A stretch of DNA of 64,000 nt from Enterococcus malodoratus ATCC 43197 (GCF_000407185.1 NZ_KE136481.1:62001-126000), one strand, 5' to 3'. Numbered from the stretch's first letter, positions 46,142 through 56,917 are shown. The notes: a model not told the origin generated them from the letters alone. A program made the numbers and translations.

Positions 46142-46170
46142 AGAAACGAACGATTTTGGTGTTTGTTTCT
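46142..46170 (+). promoter_or_regulatory. inverted repeat with PurBox core just after the purC start site
   Basis: AGAAACGAAC (46142-46151) is opposed by GTTTGTTTCT (46161-46170), matching at 9 of 10 positions, and contains ACGAAC. It sits immediately downstream of the predicted transcription start and could be a second PurR site. Confidence 0.5.
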
Positions 46171-46200
46171 AGAATGTTCATCAAAAGGGAGCGTTAGGAC

Positions 46201-46917
46201 GTGGAAAAAGGCACTTTACTGTATGAAGGAAAAGCAAAACAATTGTTTCAAACGGATGACCCTGAAATAGTTTGGGTCGAGTACTTAAATCAAGCGACTG
46301 CTTTGAATGGTGCAAAGAAGGATCAAATTAGTGGTAAAGGCGAACTTAATAATCAAATCACTGGACGGATTTTTGATTACTTAAAAAGTAAAGAAATTAA
46401 GAATCACTATATTAAACAGCTTTCTGCAAATGAGCAGCTGATTCAAGCAGTTGAGATTATCCCTTTAGAAGTAGTTGTTCGAAATGTTGCTGCGGGAAGT
46501 TTTTCAAAAAGACTGGCTATCCCAGAAGGATCACCATTGAAATCACCAATCGTTGAGTTTTATTACAAAAACGACGAACTGGATGATCCAATGGTCACAG
46601 AAGATCATATCAAGTTGTTAGAAATTGCTACAGCAGATGAAATAGCGCAATTACGTCAGATGGCTCTGGAAGTCGATCAAGCACTGATCGAATTATTTGA
46701 TTCAATGGAGATCAAATTGATTGATTTCAAATTGGAATTTGGTCGTCAAAACGACGGTTCAATTTTATTAGCTGATGAGGTTTCCCCCGATACTTGTCGA
46801 TTATGGGACAAGAAAACGAATGAACATTTAGATAAGGATATTTATCGTCGAGACTTAGGTGACATTATTCCGGTATATCAAGAAGTACTAAATAGATTAG
46901 AAAAGCGAGGAGAATAA
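46201..46917 (+). CDS. purC: SAICAR synthetase
   Basis: Joins aspartate to CAIR with ATP, giving SAICAR. The 238-residue protein begins LLYEGKAKQLFQTDDPE and carries the VVRNVAAGSFSKR block (about 89-101) and the LIDFKLEFGR...LLADEVSPDTCRLWD signature (about 177-205). Length is normal. The start is GTG 46201 after AAAGGGAG. It is first of a five-gene cluster purC-purS-purQ-purL-purF with gaps of 0 to 2 bases or overlaps. Confidence 0.97.
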   Translation: MEKGTLLYEGKAKQLFQTDDPEIVWVEYLNQATALNGAKKDQISGKGELNNQITGRIFDYLKSKEIKNHYIKQLSANEQLIQAVEIIPLEVVVRNVAAGSFSKRLAIPEGSPLKSPIVEFYYKNDELDDPMVTEDHIKLLEIATADEIAQLRQMALEVDQALIELFDSMEIKLIDFKLEFGRQNDGSILLADEVSPDTCRLWDKKTNEHLDKDIYRRDLGDIIPVYQEVLNRLEKRGE

Positions 46918-46919
46918 GC

Positions 46920-47174
46920 ATGTATTTTGTGAAAGTTTATGTAACGTATAAGGATTCTGTATTAGACCCACAGGGAGAAGCGGTGAAAGGTGCTGTGCAT
47001 CGTCTAGGCTATGATGAGATCGAGGATGTTCGAATCGGAAAATATTTCGAAATCAAAGTTGCTAAAAGTGATCGCCCTGTTGAAGAAATGATTGAGGAAG
47101 TTTGTGACAAGTTGTTAGCCAACGTGAATATGGAAACTTATCGTTATGAAATTATGACATCGGAGGAAGTTTAA
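46920..47174 (+). CDS. purS: FGAM synthase subunit PurS
   Basis: The small 84-residue bridging subunit holds PurQ and PurL together in Gram-positive formylglycinamidine ribonucleotide synthase. The sequence contains the expected [19 protein letters not shown] start and KYFEIKVA strand. It lies two bases after purC and one base before purQ. Confidence 0.96.
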   Translation: MYFVKVYVTYKDSVLDPQGEAVKGAVHRLGYDEIEDVRIGKYFEIKVAKSDRPVEEMIEEVCDKLLANVNMETYRYEIMTSEEV

Positions 47175-47175
47175 C

Positions 47176-47856
47176 ATGAAATTTGCAGTCATTGTATTTC
47201 CCGGCTCAAATTGTGATTTGGACATGTACTGGGCGATGAAGGAAATCATGGGAGCGGATTGCGAGTACGTTCGTTATGATGCAGACAGCTTGGAAGGCTT
47301 CGACGGAGTCTTGCTTCCTGGCGGCTTTTCTTATGGTGATTATCTGCGTTGTGGTGCGATCGCTCGTTTCGCCAATATTATGTCAGAAGTTATTCGCTTC
47401 GCTGAAGAGGGCAAGCCGGTTTTCGGTACTTGCAATGGATTTCAGATTCTGACTGAAGCAGGTTTGCTGCCTGGAGCATTACGCCGGAATGACTCATTGA
47501 AGTTTATTAGTAAAATTACCCCGCTTAAAGTTGTGAATAACCAAACAAAATTTACTTCCGAGTATCAAGCAAATGAGGTAATTCAAATTCCCGTTGCTCA
47601 CGGCGAAGGAAATTATTATTGCGATGATGAAACACTGGCCGATCTTAAAGCCAATGACCAAATTGTTTTCACCTACGAAGGTGAGAATATCAACGGAAGT
47701 GTTGAAAACATTGCAGGTATTACTAACAAGGCTGGAAACGTTCTAGGAATGATGCCTCACCCAGAACGGGCGATGGAAGAATTGCTTGGCTCAGACGATG
47801 GCAAGAAATTTTTTGCTTCTATACTAAATAATTTTGGAAAGGTGACTGCAAACTAA
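47176..47856 (+). CDS. purQ: FGAM synthase glutaminase subunit PurQ
   Basis: A class I glutamine amidotransferase supplying ammonia to PurL. The 226-residue protein has the nucleophile cysteine in [10 protein letters not shown] (about 84-93), the oxyanion region [17 protein letters not shown] (about 49-65), and the His-Glu pair in [11 protein letters not shown] near the C-terminus. Length is normal. Its TAA overlaps the purL ATG (TAATG). Confidence 0.97.
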   Translation: MKFAVIVFPGSNCDLDMYWAMKEIMGADCEYVRYDADSLEGFDGVLLPGGFSYGDYLRCGAIARFANIMSEVIRFAEEGKPVFGTCNGFQILTEAGLLPGALRRNDSLKFISKITPLKVVNNQTKFTSEYQANEVIQIPVAHGEGNYYCDDETLADLKANDQIVFTYEGENINGSVENIAGITNKAGNVLGMMPHPERAMEELLGSDDGKKFFASILNNFGKVTAN

Positions 47857-50075
47857 TGATGAAATTAGAACCAACGGCTCAAGAGATCAAAGATCAGCGT
47901 GTATACGCTGGATGGGGTTTGACCGATGAAGAATATCGCTTAATTTCAGAAGAGATTCTTGGACGCCTGCCAAATTATACTGAAACCGGACTTTTCTCCG
48001 TAATGTGGAGTGAACATTGTTCATATAAAAATTCAAAACCAGTCTTAAGAAAATTCCCTTCAGATGGACCACAAGTCTTACAGGGGCCTGGAGAAGGTGC
48101 GGGAATCGTCGATATTGGCGATGGACAGGCCGTTGTTTTCAAGGCTGAAAGTCATAATCACCCCTCAGCAGTAGAGCCTTATGAAGGCGCAGCAACAGGT
48201 GTCGGCGGAATCATTCGCGACATCTTCAGCATGGGTGCTCGACCTATAGCGATGCTGGATTCCTTGCGTTTTGGTGAGTTGAACACTCCTCGTACAAAAT
48301 ACTTATTAGAAGAAATTGTCGCTGGAATCAGCGGTTACGGAAACTGTATCGGCATTCCAACAGTTGGTGGCGAGGTAGCATTTGATCCTTGTTACGAGGG
48401 AAATCCATTAGTAAACGCCATGTGTGTTGGATTAATGGATCATAAAGATATTCAAAAAGGCCAAGCTAAGGGTGTTGGCAATTCTATCATGTATGTGGGA
48501 GCTAAGACGGGTCGTGATGGAATTCATGGTGCTACATTCGCTTCTGAAGAGTTTGTGGAAGGTGAAGAACAACAACGCTCGGCTGTTCAGGTCGGCGATC
48601 CATTCATGGAAAAATTATTGTTGGAAGCTTGTTTAGAATTGATTTTAGACCATGCAGATATTTTGATTGGTATCCAAGATATGGGAGCTGCTGGTTTAGT
48701 TTCCTCAAGTTCGGAGATGGCATCAAAGGCCGGATCAGGTCTGAAACTTTATCTAGATGATGTGCCGCAGCGTGAAACAAATATGACACCGTATGAAATG
48801 ATGTTATCCGAATCACAAGAACGGATGTTGATTTGTGTGGAACAAGGCCACGAAGATGAAGTGGTCGAACTGTTTAAGCGTTATGAATTAGATGCAGTCA
48901 CGATCGGTGAAGTAACGGATGACGGTATGTATTGTTTATATCATCATGGAAAAGAAGTTGCTAATTTGCCAGTTGATGCGTTAGCTGAGGATGCTCCAGT
49001 TTACGAAAATGAGAAAAAAGAACCTGCTCGTATCCAAGAATTTGCGAACATGGCCGATTTCAAACCGGAAGTGAACGATGCATCAGAAACCTTGTTATCA
49101 CTATTGCAGCAACCAACGATTGCTTCGAAGAAAATGATTTATGAAACGTATGATTCGCAGGTTCGGACAAACACTGTTGTATGTCCCGGAAGCGATGCGG
49201 CAGTGATGCGAGTACGTGGAACAAATAAAGCGTTGGCAATGACAACTGACTGTAATGCTCGTTATCTTTATTTAAATCCTGAAGTTGGCGGACAGATCGC
49301 GGTTGCTGAAGCAGCTCGTAATATTGTTGCTTCTGGTGGACAACCATTAGCGATTACGGATTGTTTAAACTACGGCTCGCCTGAAAAACCAGAAGGATTC
49401 TGGGAATTATGGACTTCTGCTGATGGTATTTCAGAAGCATGTCGTACTTTGAACACACCAGTTATCTCAGGAAACGTTTCTATGTACAACGAAACAAACG
49501 GTAAGGCAATCTATCCAACACCGATGATCGGAATGGTAGGTTTGATTGAAGACTTGGCCCATATCACGACGCAAGAATTCAAACAAGCGGGTGATTTGAT
49601 TTATGTAATCGGTGAAACGAAAGCCGATTTTAATGGAACTGAGATTCAAAAAATGCAAAAAGGCTTGATCGAAGGAAAATTAATGGACTTTGATTTATCT
49701 GTTGAGAAAGCGAATCAAGAGTTGGTTCTTTCAGCAATCAAGGCTGGTTTGGTTGCAAGTGCCCATGATTGTGCCGAGGGTGGTTTAGCTGTTGCGATTG
49801 CAGAAGCAACCTTTAACAATCTTTTAGGGGTTGATGTGACTGCTAATATGCCGGTAGAAAATCTATTTGCTGAAACGCAATCTCGCTTTGTCCTTTCTGT
49901 CAAGGCAGAAAATCAAGCAGCTTTTGAAAAGTTTGCTGGAGAAAAGGCTGAAAAAATCGGGAATGTCACGAATACGGGTGAGCTTAAACTGACTGCTGAT
50001 GATGGAGAAATTACGGTAGCGACTAAGACAGCGAAAGAATTATGGGAGGAAGCCATTCCATGTCTAATGAAGTAA
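47856..50075 (+). CDS. purL: FGAM synthase subunit PurL (small type)
   Basis: The 739-residue catalytic subunit converts FGAR to FGAM with ATP and ammonia from PurQ. This is the small PurL that needs separate PurQ and PurS, and both are encoded just upstream. Visible blocks are [15 protein letters not shown] (about 49-63), the ATP-site [24 protein letters not shown] and the second-half FGAR site [15 protein letters not shown] 47856 overlaps the purQ stop; ATG 47859 is an equally possible start. purF begins 16 bases before its end. Confidence 0.97.
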   Translation: MMKLEPTAQEIKDQRVYAGWGLTDEEYRLISEEILGRLPNYTETGLFSVMWSEHCSYKNSKPVLRKFPSDGPQVLQGPGEGAGIVDIGDGQAVVFKAESHNHPSAVEPYEGAATGVGGIIRDIFSMGARPIAMLDSLRFGELNTPRTKYLLEEIVAGISGYGNCIGIPTVGGEVAFDPCYEGNPLVNAMCVGLMDHKDIQKGQAKGVGNSIMYVGAKTGRDGIHGATFASEEFVEGEEQQRSAVQVGDPFMEKLLLEACLELILDHADILIGIQDMGAAGLVSSSSEMASKAGSGLKLYLDDVPQRETNMTPYEMMLSESQERMLICVEQGHEDEVVELFKRYELDAVTIGEVTDDGMYCLYHHGKEVANLPVDALAEDAPVYENEKKEPARIQEFANMADFKPEVNDASETLLSLLQQPTIASKKMIYETYDSQVRTNTVVCPGSDAAVMRVRGTNKALAMTTDCNARYLYLNPEVGGQIAVAEAARNIVASGGQPLAITDCLNYGSPEKPEGFWELWTSADGISEACRTLNTPVISGNVSMYNETNGKAIYPTPMIGMVGLIEDLAHITTQEFKQAGDLIYVIGETKADFNGTEIQKMQKGLIEGKLMDFDLSVEKANQELVLSAIKAGLVASAHDCAEGGLAVAIAEATFNNLLGVDVTANMPVENLFAETQSRFVLSVKAENQAAFEKFAGEKAEKIGNVTNTGELKLTADDGEITVATKTAKELWEEAIPCLMK

Positions 50076-51499
50076 GAAGTTTAAATGAAGAGTGTGGCGT
50101 TTTTGGCATCTGGGGACACCCAGATGCTGCTCGCGTCACTTATTTTGGCTTGCATAGTTTGCAGCATCGTGGACAAGAAGGTGCCGGAATCGTCAGTAAT
50201 GACAGCGGCAAATTGATGAGTACACGCGGTTTGGGTTTATTATCCGAAGTTTTCAAAGACGAACGTCAATTGAATCAATTGACTGGACAATCAGCAATTG
50301 GACATGTCCGTTATGCTACAGCAGGAACTAGCAGTGTTGATAACATTCAGCCTTTCCTATTCAATTTTTACGATGGGGATTTTGCTTTGGCTCATAATGG
50401 AAATCTGACCAACGCCAAAAGTCTTCGAAAAGAATTGGAAATAGATGGTGCAATCTTCCATTCAAATTCTGATACAGAGATTTTGATGCATCTAATTCGC
50501 CGTAGTCAAAAAGAGTCATTGTGCGAACGAATGAAAGAGGCCTTAGACACGGTTAAGGGCGGTTTTGCCTACCTAATGTTAACCGAAGAGTCAATGGTAG
50601 CAGCACTAGATCCAAATGGTTTCCGTCCGTTATCGATTGGGCAGATGGTTAATGGCGCCTACGTTGTCGCATCAGAAACTTGTGCCTTGGAAGTTGTGGG
50701 CGCAAAATTCATCCAGGATGTTAACCCGGGCGAAATTATCACGATCAATGATGAAGGCTTAACTGTTGAACGTTTCACGGAAGATACTCAACACGCAATT
50801 TGTTCAATGGAATATATTTACTTTGCACGACCGGATTCTAATATTGCTGGTGTCAATGTGCATAGTGCTCGTAAAAATATGGGCCGGATTTTATCGCAAG
50901 AGGCCGGGATTGAAGCAGACATGGTTGTGGGTGTGCCAAATTCTTCATTATCCGCGGCCAGCGGTTATGCGGAAGAATCTGGTATCCCTTATGAAATGGG
51001 CTTGGTGAAAAATCAATATGTGGCCAGGACATTCATTCAGCCTACTCAAGAGCTTCGAGAACAAGGTGTTCGAATGAAGCTTTCAGCTGTTCGGGGAGTC
51101 GTTGAAGGCAAAAGAGTCATTATGGTCGATGATTCAATCGTACGAGGCACGACCAGCCGCCGAATCGTTAATCTTTTGAAAGAAGCTGGAGCGAAAGAGG
51201 TCCACGTACGCATTGCTTCACCGCCATTACGTTATCCGTGCTTTTATGGGATTGATATTCAAACGCGTAAGGAACTAATTGCCGCAAATCATTCGATCGA
51301 AGAGATTCGCGAAATGATTGGTGCAGATTCGTTGTCCTTCTTAAGTGAAGACGGTTTGATCGACGCGATCGGATTAGATTTTGATGCCCCTTATTCAGGA
51401 TTATGTATGGCTTATTTTAACGGTGATTATCCAACGCCACTTTATGATTACGAGGCACATTATCAAGCAACCTTAAAAGAAAAAACGTCATTTATTTAA
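50060..51499 (+). CDS. purF: amidophosphoribosyltransferase
   Basis: The first committed step of purine synthesis, making phosphoribosylamine from PRPP and glutamine. The 479-residue protein has an 11-residue propeptide ending NEE, then the Ntn nucleophile Cys12 (CGVFGIWG). The PRPP loop is [16 protein letters not shown] (about 353-368). The Fe-S type PurF of Bacillus uses four cysteines: here Cys248, Cys394 and Cys449 are present, but the fourth is Tyr452 ([12 protein letters not shown]). The cluster may be absent or altered. ATG 50060 follows GGGAGGA. It is last in purCSQLF; 151 nt separate it from purM. Confidence 0.95.
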   Translation: MSNEVRSLNEECGVFGIWGHPDAARVTYFGLHSLQHRGQEGAGIVSNDSGKLMSTRGLGLLSEVFKDERQLNQLTGQSAIGHVRYATAGTSSVDNIQPFLFNFYDGDFALAHNGNLTNAKSLRKELEIDGAIFHSNSDTEILMHLIRRSQKESLCERMKEALDTVKGGFAYLMLTEESMVAALDPNGFRPLSIGQMVNGAYVVASETCALEVVGAKFIQDVNPGEIITINDEGLTVERFTEDTQHAICSMEYIYFARPDSNIAGVNVHSARKNMGRILSQEAGIEADMVVGVPNSSLSAASGYAEESGIPYEMGLVKNQYVARTFIQPTQELREQGVRMKLSAVRGVVEGKRVIMVDDSIVRGTTSRRIVNLLKEAGAKEVHVRIASPPLRYPCFYGIDIQTRKELIAANHSIEEIREMIGADSLSFLSEDGLIDAIGLDFDAPYSGLCMAYFNGDYPTPLYDYEAHYQATLKEKTSFI

Positions 51500-51549
51500 A
51501 GGATAGAAATAATAAGAGCAGACCAGCTTCGTTTTTTTGCAATCAATTT

Positions 51550-51593
51550 TTGACAAACATTTTAGCAATAAAAACGTTATTGACTGGTATAAA
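51550..51593 (+). promoter_or_regulatory. possible internal promoter before purM
   Basis: TGGTATAAA (51585-51593) is an extended -10 box, preceded by an inverted repeat CAATAA-AAACG-TTATTG (51566-51582) and a TTGACA (51550-51555) that is too distant to be its -35. No strong terminator separates purF from purM, so this may only boost the distal genes. Confidence 0.35.
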
Positions 51594-51650
51594 GCAAAAT
51601 AAAAAAACTTATTTTTCGATTTTTTGAAAAATGAATAAGGAGAGAATCGA

Positions 51651-52694
51651 GTGGGAAATGCATATTCCAGAGCCGGTGTCGATGTTGAAGCTGGTTATGA
51701 AGTAGTAGAACGTATCAAGAAGCACGTCAAAAGAACCGAGCGATTAGGCGTAATGGGAGCCATCGGTGGATTTGGCGGGTGCTTTGATTTAAGTCAATTT
51801 GATCTGAAAGAACCTGTTTTAGTTTCTGGTACGGACGGAGTCGGAACGAAATTGATGGTAGCTATCCAAGCTGATAAACATGATACAATCGGGATCGATT
51901 GTGTAGCGATGTGCGTAAATGATATCGTGGCACAAGGTGCTGAACCGCTTTACTTCTTGGATTATATTGCCACAGGTAAAAATGTGCCTGCACGTCTGGA
52001 GCAAGTCGTTGCTGGTGTCGCCGAAGGTTGCGTACAAGCGGGGGCGGCTTTGATTGGCGGAGAAACTGCTGAGATGCCGGGAATGTATGGCGAAGATGAT
52101 TACGATTTAGCCGGATTTACTGTCGGCATTGCTGAGAAAAGCCAGATGATTACCGGCGAGAATATCAAAGCGGGAGATGTTTTAGTTGGATTGCCATCAT
52201 CGGGAATTCATTCCAATGGTTATTCATTAGTACGTAAAGTTTTCTTTGAAACTAATAACTTTGCGATTGATGAAAAACTTCCAGAATTGAGTGAATCTTT
52301 GAGTGATGAAATTTTAACGCCAACTAAAATTTACGTTGAGTCAGTTTTACCGCTAGTCAAAAAAGAATTAGTTAACGGTATCGCCCATGTGACTGGCGGC
52401 GGATTTGTTGAAAACCTGCCGCGGATGTTATCCGAAGGCTTGGCATGTGAGATTGAATTGGGTTCTTGGCCCGTTTTGCCGATATTTGATGCGTTAGCGA
52501 AATATGGTGAGATTCCTGAAATGGAGATGTATGAGATTTTCAATATGGGTATCGGTATGGTATTGGCAGTGGCACCAGAAAAACTAGCCGATTTACAGGC
52601 CGATTTGAAAGAACGCAATGAAGCTGCCTATGTGATTGGCAAAGTCACTGACAAGCAAGATTCGGCGATCGTTTTTAAAGGAGCTAAGGCATGA
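51651..52694 (+). CDS. purM: AIR synthetase (phosphoribosylformylglycinamidine cyclo-ligase)
   Basis: Cyclises FGAM to AIR with ATP. The 347-residue protein starts at GTG 51651 after AAGGAG, beginning [15 protein letters not shown], with the ATP-site block [14 protein letters not shown] (about 56-69) and [21 protein letters not shown] (about 137-157). Length is normal. The start is conserved in the family. Its TGA overlaps the purN ATG (ATGA). Confidence 0.96.
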   Translation: MGNAYSRAGVDVEAGYEVVERIKKHVKRTERLGVMGAIGGFGGCFDLSQFDLKEPVLVSGTDGVGTKLMVAIQADKHDTIGIDCVAMCVNDIVAQGAEPLYFLDYIATGKNVPARLEQVVAGVAEGCVQAGAALIGGETAEMPGMYGEDDYDLAGFTVGIAEKSQMITGENIKAGDVLVGLPSSGIHSNGYSLVRKVFFETNNFAIDEKLPELSESLSDEILTPTKIYVESVLPLVKKELVNGIAHVTGGGFVENLPRMLSEGLACEIELGSWPVLPIFDALAKYGEIPEMEMYEIFNMGIGMVLAVAPEKLADLQADLKERNEAAYVIGKVTDKQDSAIVFKGAKA

Positions 52695-53263
52695 GAATAG
52701 CCGTCTTAGCATCAGGAAATGGGTCGAATTTTGAGGTGATTGCTCAGGCAGTTAAAGAAAAGAAGATTCCAGCCGAATTAGTCCTATTATTTTCAGACCA
52801 TCATGATGCTTATGTACTTCAGAGAGGCCAGCGGTTTGAGATTCCTTGTGAAAGTTTTGAACTGAAAGAATTTTCCGATAAAAAAAGCTACGAGGCTGCG
52901 CTGTTAGATGTATTAAAACGTTATGATGTAGAACTAGTTGTCCTAGCGGGATACATGCGAATCATCGGCAAGGAGCTGTTAACGGCCTTTCCAAATCGAA
53001 TCGTCAATATTCATCCAGCACTGTTGCCTAATTTTCCAGGTCTGCACGGAATTAAGGATGCCTATGAAGCAGGTGTGGAAGAAACTGGAGTCACGATTCA
53101 TTATGTTGATAGTGGAGTAGATACTGGGCCAATCATTGCTCAAGGCAAAGTACAGGTCGCTAAAGAGGATAGTCTAGCCGATTTAGAGCGAAAGATTCAT
53201 CAAGTAGAACATCGGCTCTATCCAGAAGTTCTTGCAGAAATATGTAAATCGGATGAAAAATGA
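52691..53263 (+). CDS. purN: phosphoribosylglycinamide formyltransferase
   Basis: Transfers a formyl group from 10-formyl-THF to GAR. The 190-residue protein has the N-terminal [15 protein letters not shown], the catalytic Asn-His of [14 protein letters not shown] (about 104-117) and the aspartate of [15 protein letters not shown] (about 138-152). It overlaps purM by four bases. An 88-nt gap with a weak AAAATATAGGTATATT stretch precedes purH. Confidence 0.96.
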   Translation: MRIAVLASGNGSNFEVIAQAVKEKKIPAELVLLFSDHHDAYVLQRGQRFEIPCESFELKEFSDKKSYEAALLDVLKRYDVELVVLAGYMRIIGKELLTAFPNRIVNIHPALLPNFPGLHGIKDAYEAGVEETGVTIHYVDSGVDTGPIIAQGKVQVAKEDSLADLERKIHQVEHRLYPEVLAEICKSDEK

Positions 53264-53351
53264 ACGCGGCGATAAATAGTTTTAATAATGGCGGCTATAT
53301 ACGGTAAGAAGACAAAATATAGGTATATTATCAGGAATAAGGAGTGTCATC

Positions 53352-54884
53352 ATGACAAGAGCATTAATTAGTGTTTCAGATAAAACCGGAGTTGTAGAAT
53401 TTACTAAAGGATTGGTTCAAGCAGGAGTCGAGATTATTTCAACTGGCGGAACCAAAAAAGTTTTGGATGAAGCCGGAATTCCGACGTTGAGTATTGATGA
53501 AGTAACAGGCTTTCCGGAAATGATGGATGGACGGGTTAAAACGCTCCATCCTAAAATTCATGGCGGATTGCTGGGCCGAAGAGATTTAACGACTCATATG
53601 GATGCAATGAAAGCACATGATATTCAACCAATTGATTTTGTTTGTGTGAATCTGTATCCATTTAAAGAAACAATTTCTAAACCAGATGTGACGGAAGCAG
53701 ATGCGATCGAAAACATTGATATCGGTGGACCAAGTATGCTGCGTTCTGCCTCAAAAAACTTTCAATCAGTAACGGTTGTCGTTGATCCGAAAGATTATGC
53801 GCTGGTATTAGCTGAATTGGAAAGCAATCAAGCAACTTCTTTAGAAACACGCAAACGTCTAGCAGCAAAAGTTTTTCGTCACACCGCTGCTTATGACGCG
53901 TTGATCGCTGACTATTTGACAAAGAGCGTGAATGATGTTGAGCCAGAAAAGTTGACTCTAACTTATGATTTGAAGCAAACATTGCGTTATGGTGAAAACA
54001 GCCATCAAACGGCAGCTTTTTATCAAGATGCGTTGCCGACAGCTTATTCAATCGCAAGCGCTCATCAGTTACATGGAAAAGAATTATCTTATAACAATAT
54101 CAAAGATGCGGATGCGGCTATTCGCATCGCTCGTGAATTCACCGAGCCGACAGTCGTAGCGTTGAAACATATGAATCCATGTGGTATCGGCAGCGGCCGG
54201 ACGATTTCAGAGGCCTATCAATTTGCTTATGAAGCAGATCCAACATCAATTTTTGGCGGGATTTTAGTTGCCAATCGTGAGGTTGATCTTGCGACAGCTG
54301 AAGAAATGCATAAATTATTCTTGGAAATCATCATTGCACCAAGTTTCAGTAAAGAAGCGTTTGACGTATTGTCCAACAAAAAAAATCTGCGTTTAATGAC
54401 CTTAGACTTTAGTAATCAAGTGAATAGTCAACCAGAAATGGTTTCAGTATTAGGCGGTTTACTTGTTCAAGAGCAAGATGTAGTCGAAGAAATTCCAGAA
54501 GAGTGGGAAGTGGCAACGGATCGCAAACCATCCGCAGAAGAGCTAAGAGCGTTGGCTTTTGCTTGGAAGGCAGTTAAACACGTGAAATCAAATGCGATTG
54601 TTGTTGCCAATGAACATCAAACGGTGGGTGTTGGTGCTGGGCAAATGAATCGTGTAGGTTCAGTCAAAATCGCTTTAGAAGAAGCGAAAGGCCGGATGGA
54701 CGGGGCAGTTCTAGCTAGCGATGCCTATTTCCCAATGGATGACAGTGTGGAATATGCCGCTCAGCATGGAATCAAAGCAATCGTTCAACCAGGTGGAAGT
54801 ATTCGAGACAAAGATTCAATCGCTATGGCCAATAAATATGGTGTTGCGATGGTCTTTACTGGCATTCGTCATTTCAGACATTAA
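53352..54884 (+). CDS. purH: bifunctional AICAR formyltransferase/IMP cyclohydrolase
   Basis: The last two steps to IMP. The 510-residue protein has an N-terminal MGS-like cyclohydrolase domain (about 1-195; [31 protein letters not shown]) and a C-terminal formyltransferase domain (about 195-510; [15 protein letters not shown] with the catalytic Lys-His pair, and [12 protein letters not shown] near the end). AAGGAGTG precedes the ATG. purD follows after 15 bases. Confidence 0.97.
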   Translation: MTRALISVSDKTGVVEFTKGLVQAGVEIISTGGTKKVLDEAGIPTLSIDEVTGFPEMMDGRVKTLHPKIHGGLLGRRDLTTHMDAMKAHDIQPIDFVCVNLYPFKETISKPDVTEADAIENIDIGGPSMLRSASKNFQSVTVVVDPKDYALVLAELESNQATSLETRKRLAAKVFRHTAAYDALIADYLTKSVNDVEPEKLTLTYDLKQTLRYGENSHQTAAFYQDALPTAYSIASAHQLHGKELSYNNIKDADAAIRIAREFTEPTVVALKHMNPCGIGSGRTISEAYQFAYEADPTSIFGGILVANREVDLATAEEMHKLFLEIIIAPSFSKEAFDVLSNKKNLRLMTLDFSNQVNSQPEMVSVLGGLLVQEQDVVEEIPEEWEVATDRKPSAEELRALAFAWKAVKHVKSNAIVVANEHQTVGVGAGQMNRVGSVKIALEEAKGRMDGAVLASDAYFPMDDSVEYAAQHGIKAIVQPGGSIRDKDSIAMANKYGVAMVFTGIRHFRH

Positions 54885-54899
54885 TTCGAGGAGGATTCA

Positions 54900-56150
54900 A
54901 TGAAAGTATTAATTATTGGCAGCGGTGGCCGCGAACATGCCATCGCAAAAAAAATGTTGAAGAGTCCGAAAGTAACCGATGTTTTTTGTGCGAAGGGCAA
55001 CCCGGGTATGAAAAATGATGGGATTCAATTGGTAGATATCGCTGAAGATAACCATAAAGACTTAATCGCTTTTGCAAAGGAAAAGAAAATTACTTGGACT
55101 TTTGTGGGGCCAGAAATTCCGTTGCTTAATGGAATCGTTGACGATTTCCAAGCGGTAGGACTTGAAATCTTCGGACCGAACAAAGCGGCGGCGATGATTG
55201 AAGGATCGAAAGAGTTCGCGAAGAAAATTATGGTAGACAATCATATTCCAACCGCAGCTTATGAAGCATTTACTGACTATCAAGCAGCCTGTGATTATGT
55301 TCAAGAAAAAGGGGCACCGATCGTAATCAAAGCGGATGGTTTAGCGGCTGGTAAAGGGGTAACAGTCGCAATGACTTTAGCAGAAGCTTTACAGGCTTTG
55401 AAAGAAATGATGACGGATCATCGTTTCGGCGAAAGCGGCGATAAGGTTGTTGTTGAAGAGTTTCTGGCGGGTGAAGAATTCTCGTTACTAGCATTCGTTA
55501 AAAATGAAAAAGTCTATCCAATGGTGATCTCTCAAGACCATAAGCGTGCTTATGATGAGGATAAAGGACCAAACACCGGTGGAATGGGTGCTTATTCGCC
55601 GGTTCCGCAAATATCATCAGAAATGGTCGAAACGGCCGTAAACAAGGTCTTAAAACCGGCAGCTTCAGGTATGATGGCAAATGGAACACCATTTACAGGT
55701 ATTTTGTATGCCGGCTTAATTGCAACGGAAACTGGACCAAAAGTAATCGAATTCAATGCTCGTTTTGGTGATCCCGAGACACAAGTCGTATTGCCACGGT
55801 TAACAAGCGATTTGGCACAAATAATCGATGACCTATTAAAGGATCAAGAACCTGAGTTAATCTGGAGTGAACAGGCTTGCGTAGGTGTCGTTTTGGCAGC
55901 GGAAGGTTATCCTAATGACTATAAAAAAGGGATGGCGATACCAGAATTCGGCGAGCAGGTGGCGGTTTATTATGCTGGCGTAACGGAAGAGCAAGGGTCA
56001 GCACGAGCTTCTGGGGGCAGAGTGCTTTTAGTAGAAGCTGAGGCTGAAACGATTGAGACCGCACAGAAGATCGTTTATCAAGCTTTAAAGGAAGCAGATA
56101 CTAAGGACTATTTTTACCGCAATGACATTGGAGCGAAATCGTTAAAATAA
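54900..56150 (+). CDS. purD: phosphoribosylamine--glycine ligase
   Basis: An ATP-grasp enzyme making GAR from phosphoribosylamine and glycine. The 416-residue protein begins VLIIGSGGREHAIAKKM, contains VIKADGLAAGKGVTVA (about 140-155) and the signature EFNARFGDPETQVVLPRL (about 282-299). Ribosome site GAGGAGG. It closes the de novo pathway; with the genes upstream every enzyme from PRPP to IMP is encoded between 42.5 and 56.2 kb. Confidence 0.97.
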   Translation: MKVLIIGSGGREHAIAKKMLKSPKVTDVFCAKGNPGMKNDGIQLVDIAEDNHKDLIAFAKEKKITWTFVGPEIPLLNGIVDDFQAVGLEIFGPNKAAAMIEGSKEFAKKIMVDNHIPTAAYEAFTDYQAACDYVQEKGAPIVIKADGLAAGKGVTVAMTLAEALQALKEMMTDHRFGESGDKVVVEEFLAGEEFSLLAFVKNEKVYPMVISQDHKRAYDEDKGPNTGGMGAYSPVPQISSEMVETAVNKVLKPAASGMMANGTPFTGILYAGLIATETGPKVIEFNARFGDPETQVVLPRLTSDLAQIIDDLLKDQEPELIWSEQACVGVVLAAEGYPNDYKKGMAIPEFGEQVAVYYAGVTEEQGSARASGGRVLLVEAEAETIETAQKIVYQALKEADTKDYFYRNDIGAKSLK

Positions 56151-56178
56151 TAAAAAACGACCTTAGGGTCGTTTTTTA
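56150..56178 (+). terminator. intrinsic terminator after purD
   Basis: AAAAAACGACC-TTAG-GGTCGTTTTTT is a perfect stem with T residues forming its right end. Confidence 0.95.
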
Positions 56179-56208
56179 TTATGCTTAAAACCAAGCGAGA
56201 TTTAAAAA

Positions 56209-56237
56209 ATGACAGCTTTAATTAAAAGTGTTAAACT
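56209..56237 (+). promoter_or_regulatory. promoter of the hypothetical gene after purD
   Basis: ATGACA (56209-56214) and TAAACT (56232-56237) are 17 nt apart with an extended TGT. Confidence 0.5.
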
Positions 56238-56364
56238 AAATATGAAAAAAGCGTTAAAAGGAAATATGAAAACGAAGAAAAATAAAATGAATTTAACTCA
56301 TACAGACAATTGCATTAGTTAGAATTATTTTTCGTTCCAGAGCGTAGTGAAAGAGGCGAGGACC

Positions 56365-56793
56365 ATGGAAAGAAAACGATCCAAAGCTGATGATAACAAA
56401 CACGAACTTCAGACGATTTTGTCAGGATTACCCAATTCTCAGTATTTAAAAATATTATTGGCCCAAATCATGAGACATTATGATCCTAAAATCAAATACA
56501 TTTTTCAGAAACAAACAGGTTGGCAGCTTGTAATTGAACAATATGATGGTTTGCTTTGTCGCATCAAGATCCATAAGGATTATTTTTCTGTTATCACACC
56601 ATTTCCGGATTTTGGGATAAGCTATTTATCCCCGATGGTAAAAGTGATGTCAGATGAGTTCAAGGAAAAATTTGAAGATGTATCGAAAAATACTCAGCAG
56701 ATTGAAATGAAAGTAACGAATGAAGAAGAGATGGAAGATGTTGTCTTTTTAGTAAGTCTGCAGGCAAAAAAATTAAGGAACATGCTGGTTTAA
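56365..56793 (+). CDS. hypothetical protein, 142 residues
   Basis: I do not recognise a family with confidence. The product starts with a basic stretch MERKRSKADDNKHE, continues with a helix (YLKILLAQIMRHYDPKIKY), then alternating strands around GWQLVIEQYDGLLCRIKIH and YFSVITPFPDF, and ends with an acidic-then-basic helix. It has one cysteine and no signal or membrane segment. ATG 56365 with GAGG eight bases upstream is preferred over GTG 56347. It sits alone between purD and guaC with its own promoter, and its 3' end is followed by the PurBox described separately. Confidence 0.72.
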   Translation: MERKRSKADDNKHELQTILSGLPNSQYLKILLAQIMRHYDPKIKYIFQKQTGWQLVIEQYDGLLCRIKIHKDYFSVITPFPDFGISYLSPMVKVMSDEFKEKFEDVSKNTQQIEMKVTNEEEMEDVVFLVSLQAKKLRNMLV

Positions 56794-56798
56794 AAAGT

Positions 56799-56812
56799 TA
56801 ATGTTCGTGTTT
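56799..56812 (-). promoter_or_regulatory. PurBox upstream of guaC
   Basis: On the minus strand this reads AAACACGAACATTA, identical over 14 bases to the purC PurBox at 46052-46065. It lies between the preceding hypothetical gene and guaC, suggesting that PurR also influences GMP reductase. The distance to ATG 57023 is about 210 nt. Confidence 0.6.
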
Positions 56813-56865
56813 TTTGCTATAAAAGTCAAAATCAGCTTGCTTTTTATATGATTATGTTGTAAATT

Positions 56866-56895
56866 ACATAGGGCGATATCGCCCTATGTTTTTTT
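56866..56895 (+). terminator. strong terminator between the hypothetical gene and guaC
   Basis: ACATAGGGCGAT/ATCGCCCTATGT is a perfect 12-bp palindrome followed by seven T residues. It ends the upstream gene or could attenuate a transcript started near the PurBox. Confidence 0.93.
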
Positions 56896-56917
56896 GTCGG
56901 TCACGCTTTTCGCGATT

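Noticed and set aside
46133-46266. A 44-codon ATG frame overlapping the purC start
   Set aside because: It has no ribosome site and covers the PurBox-like repeat; it is most likely a chance frame.
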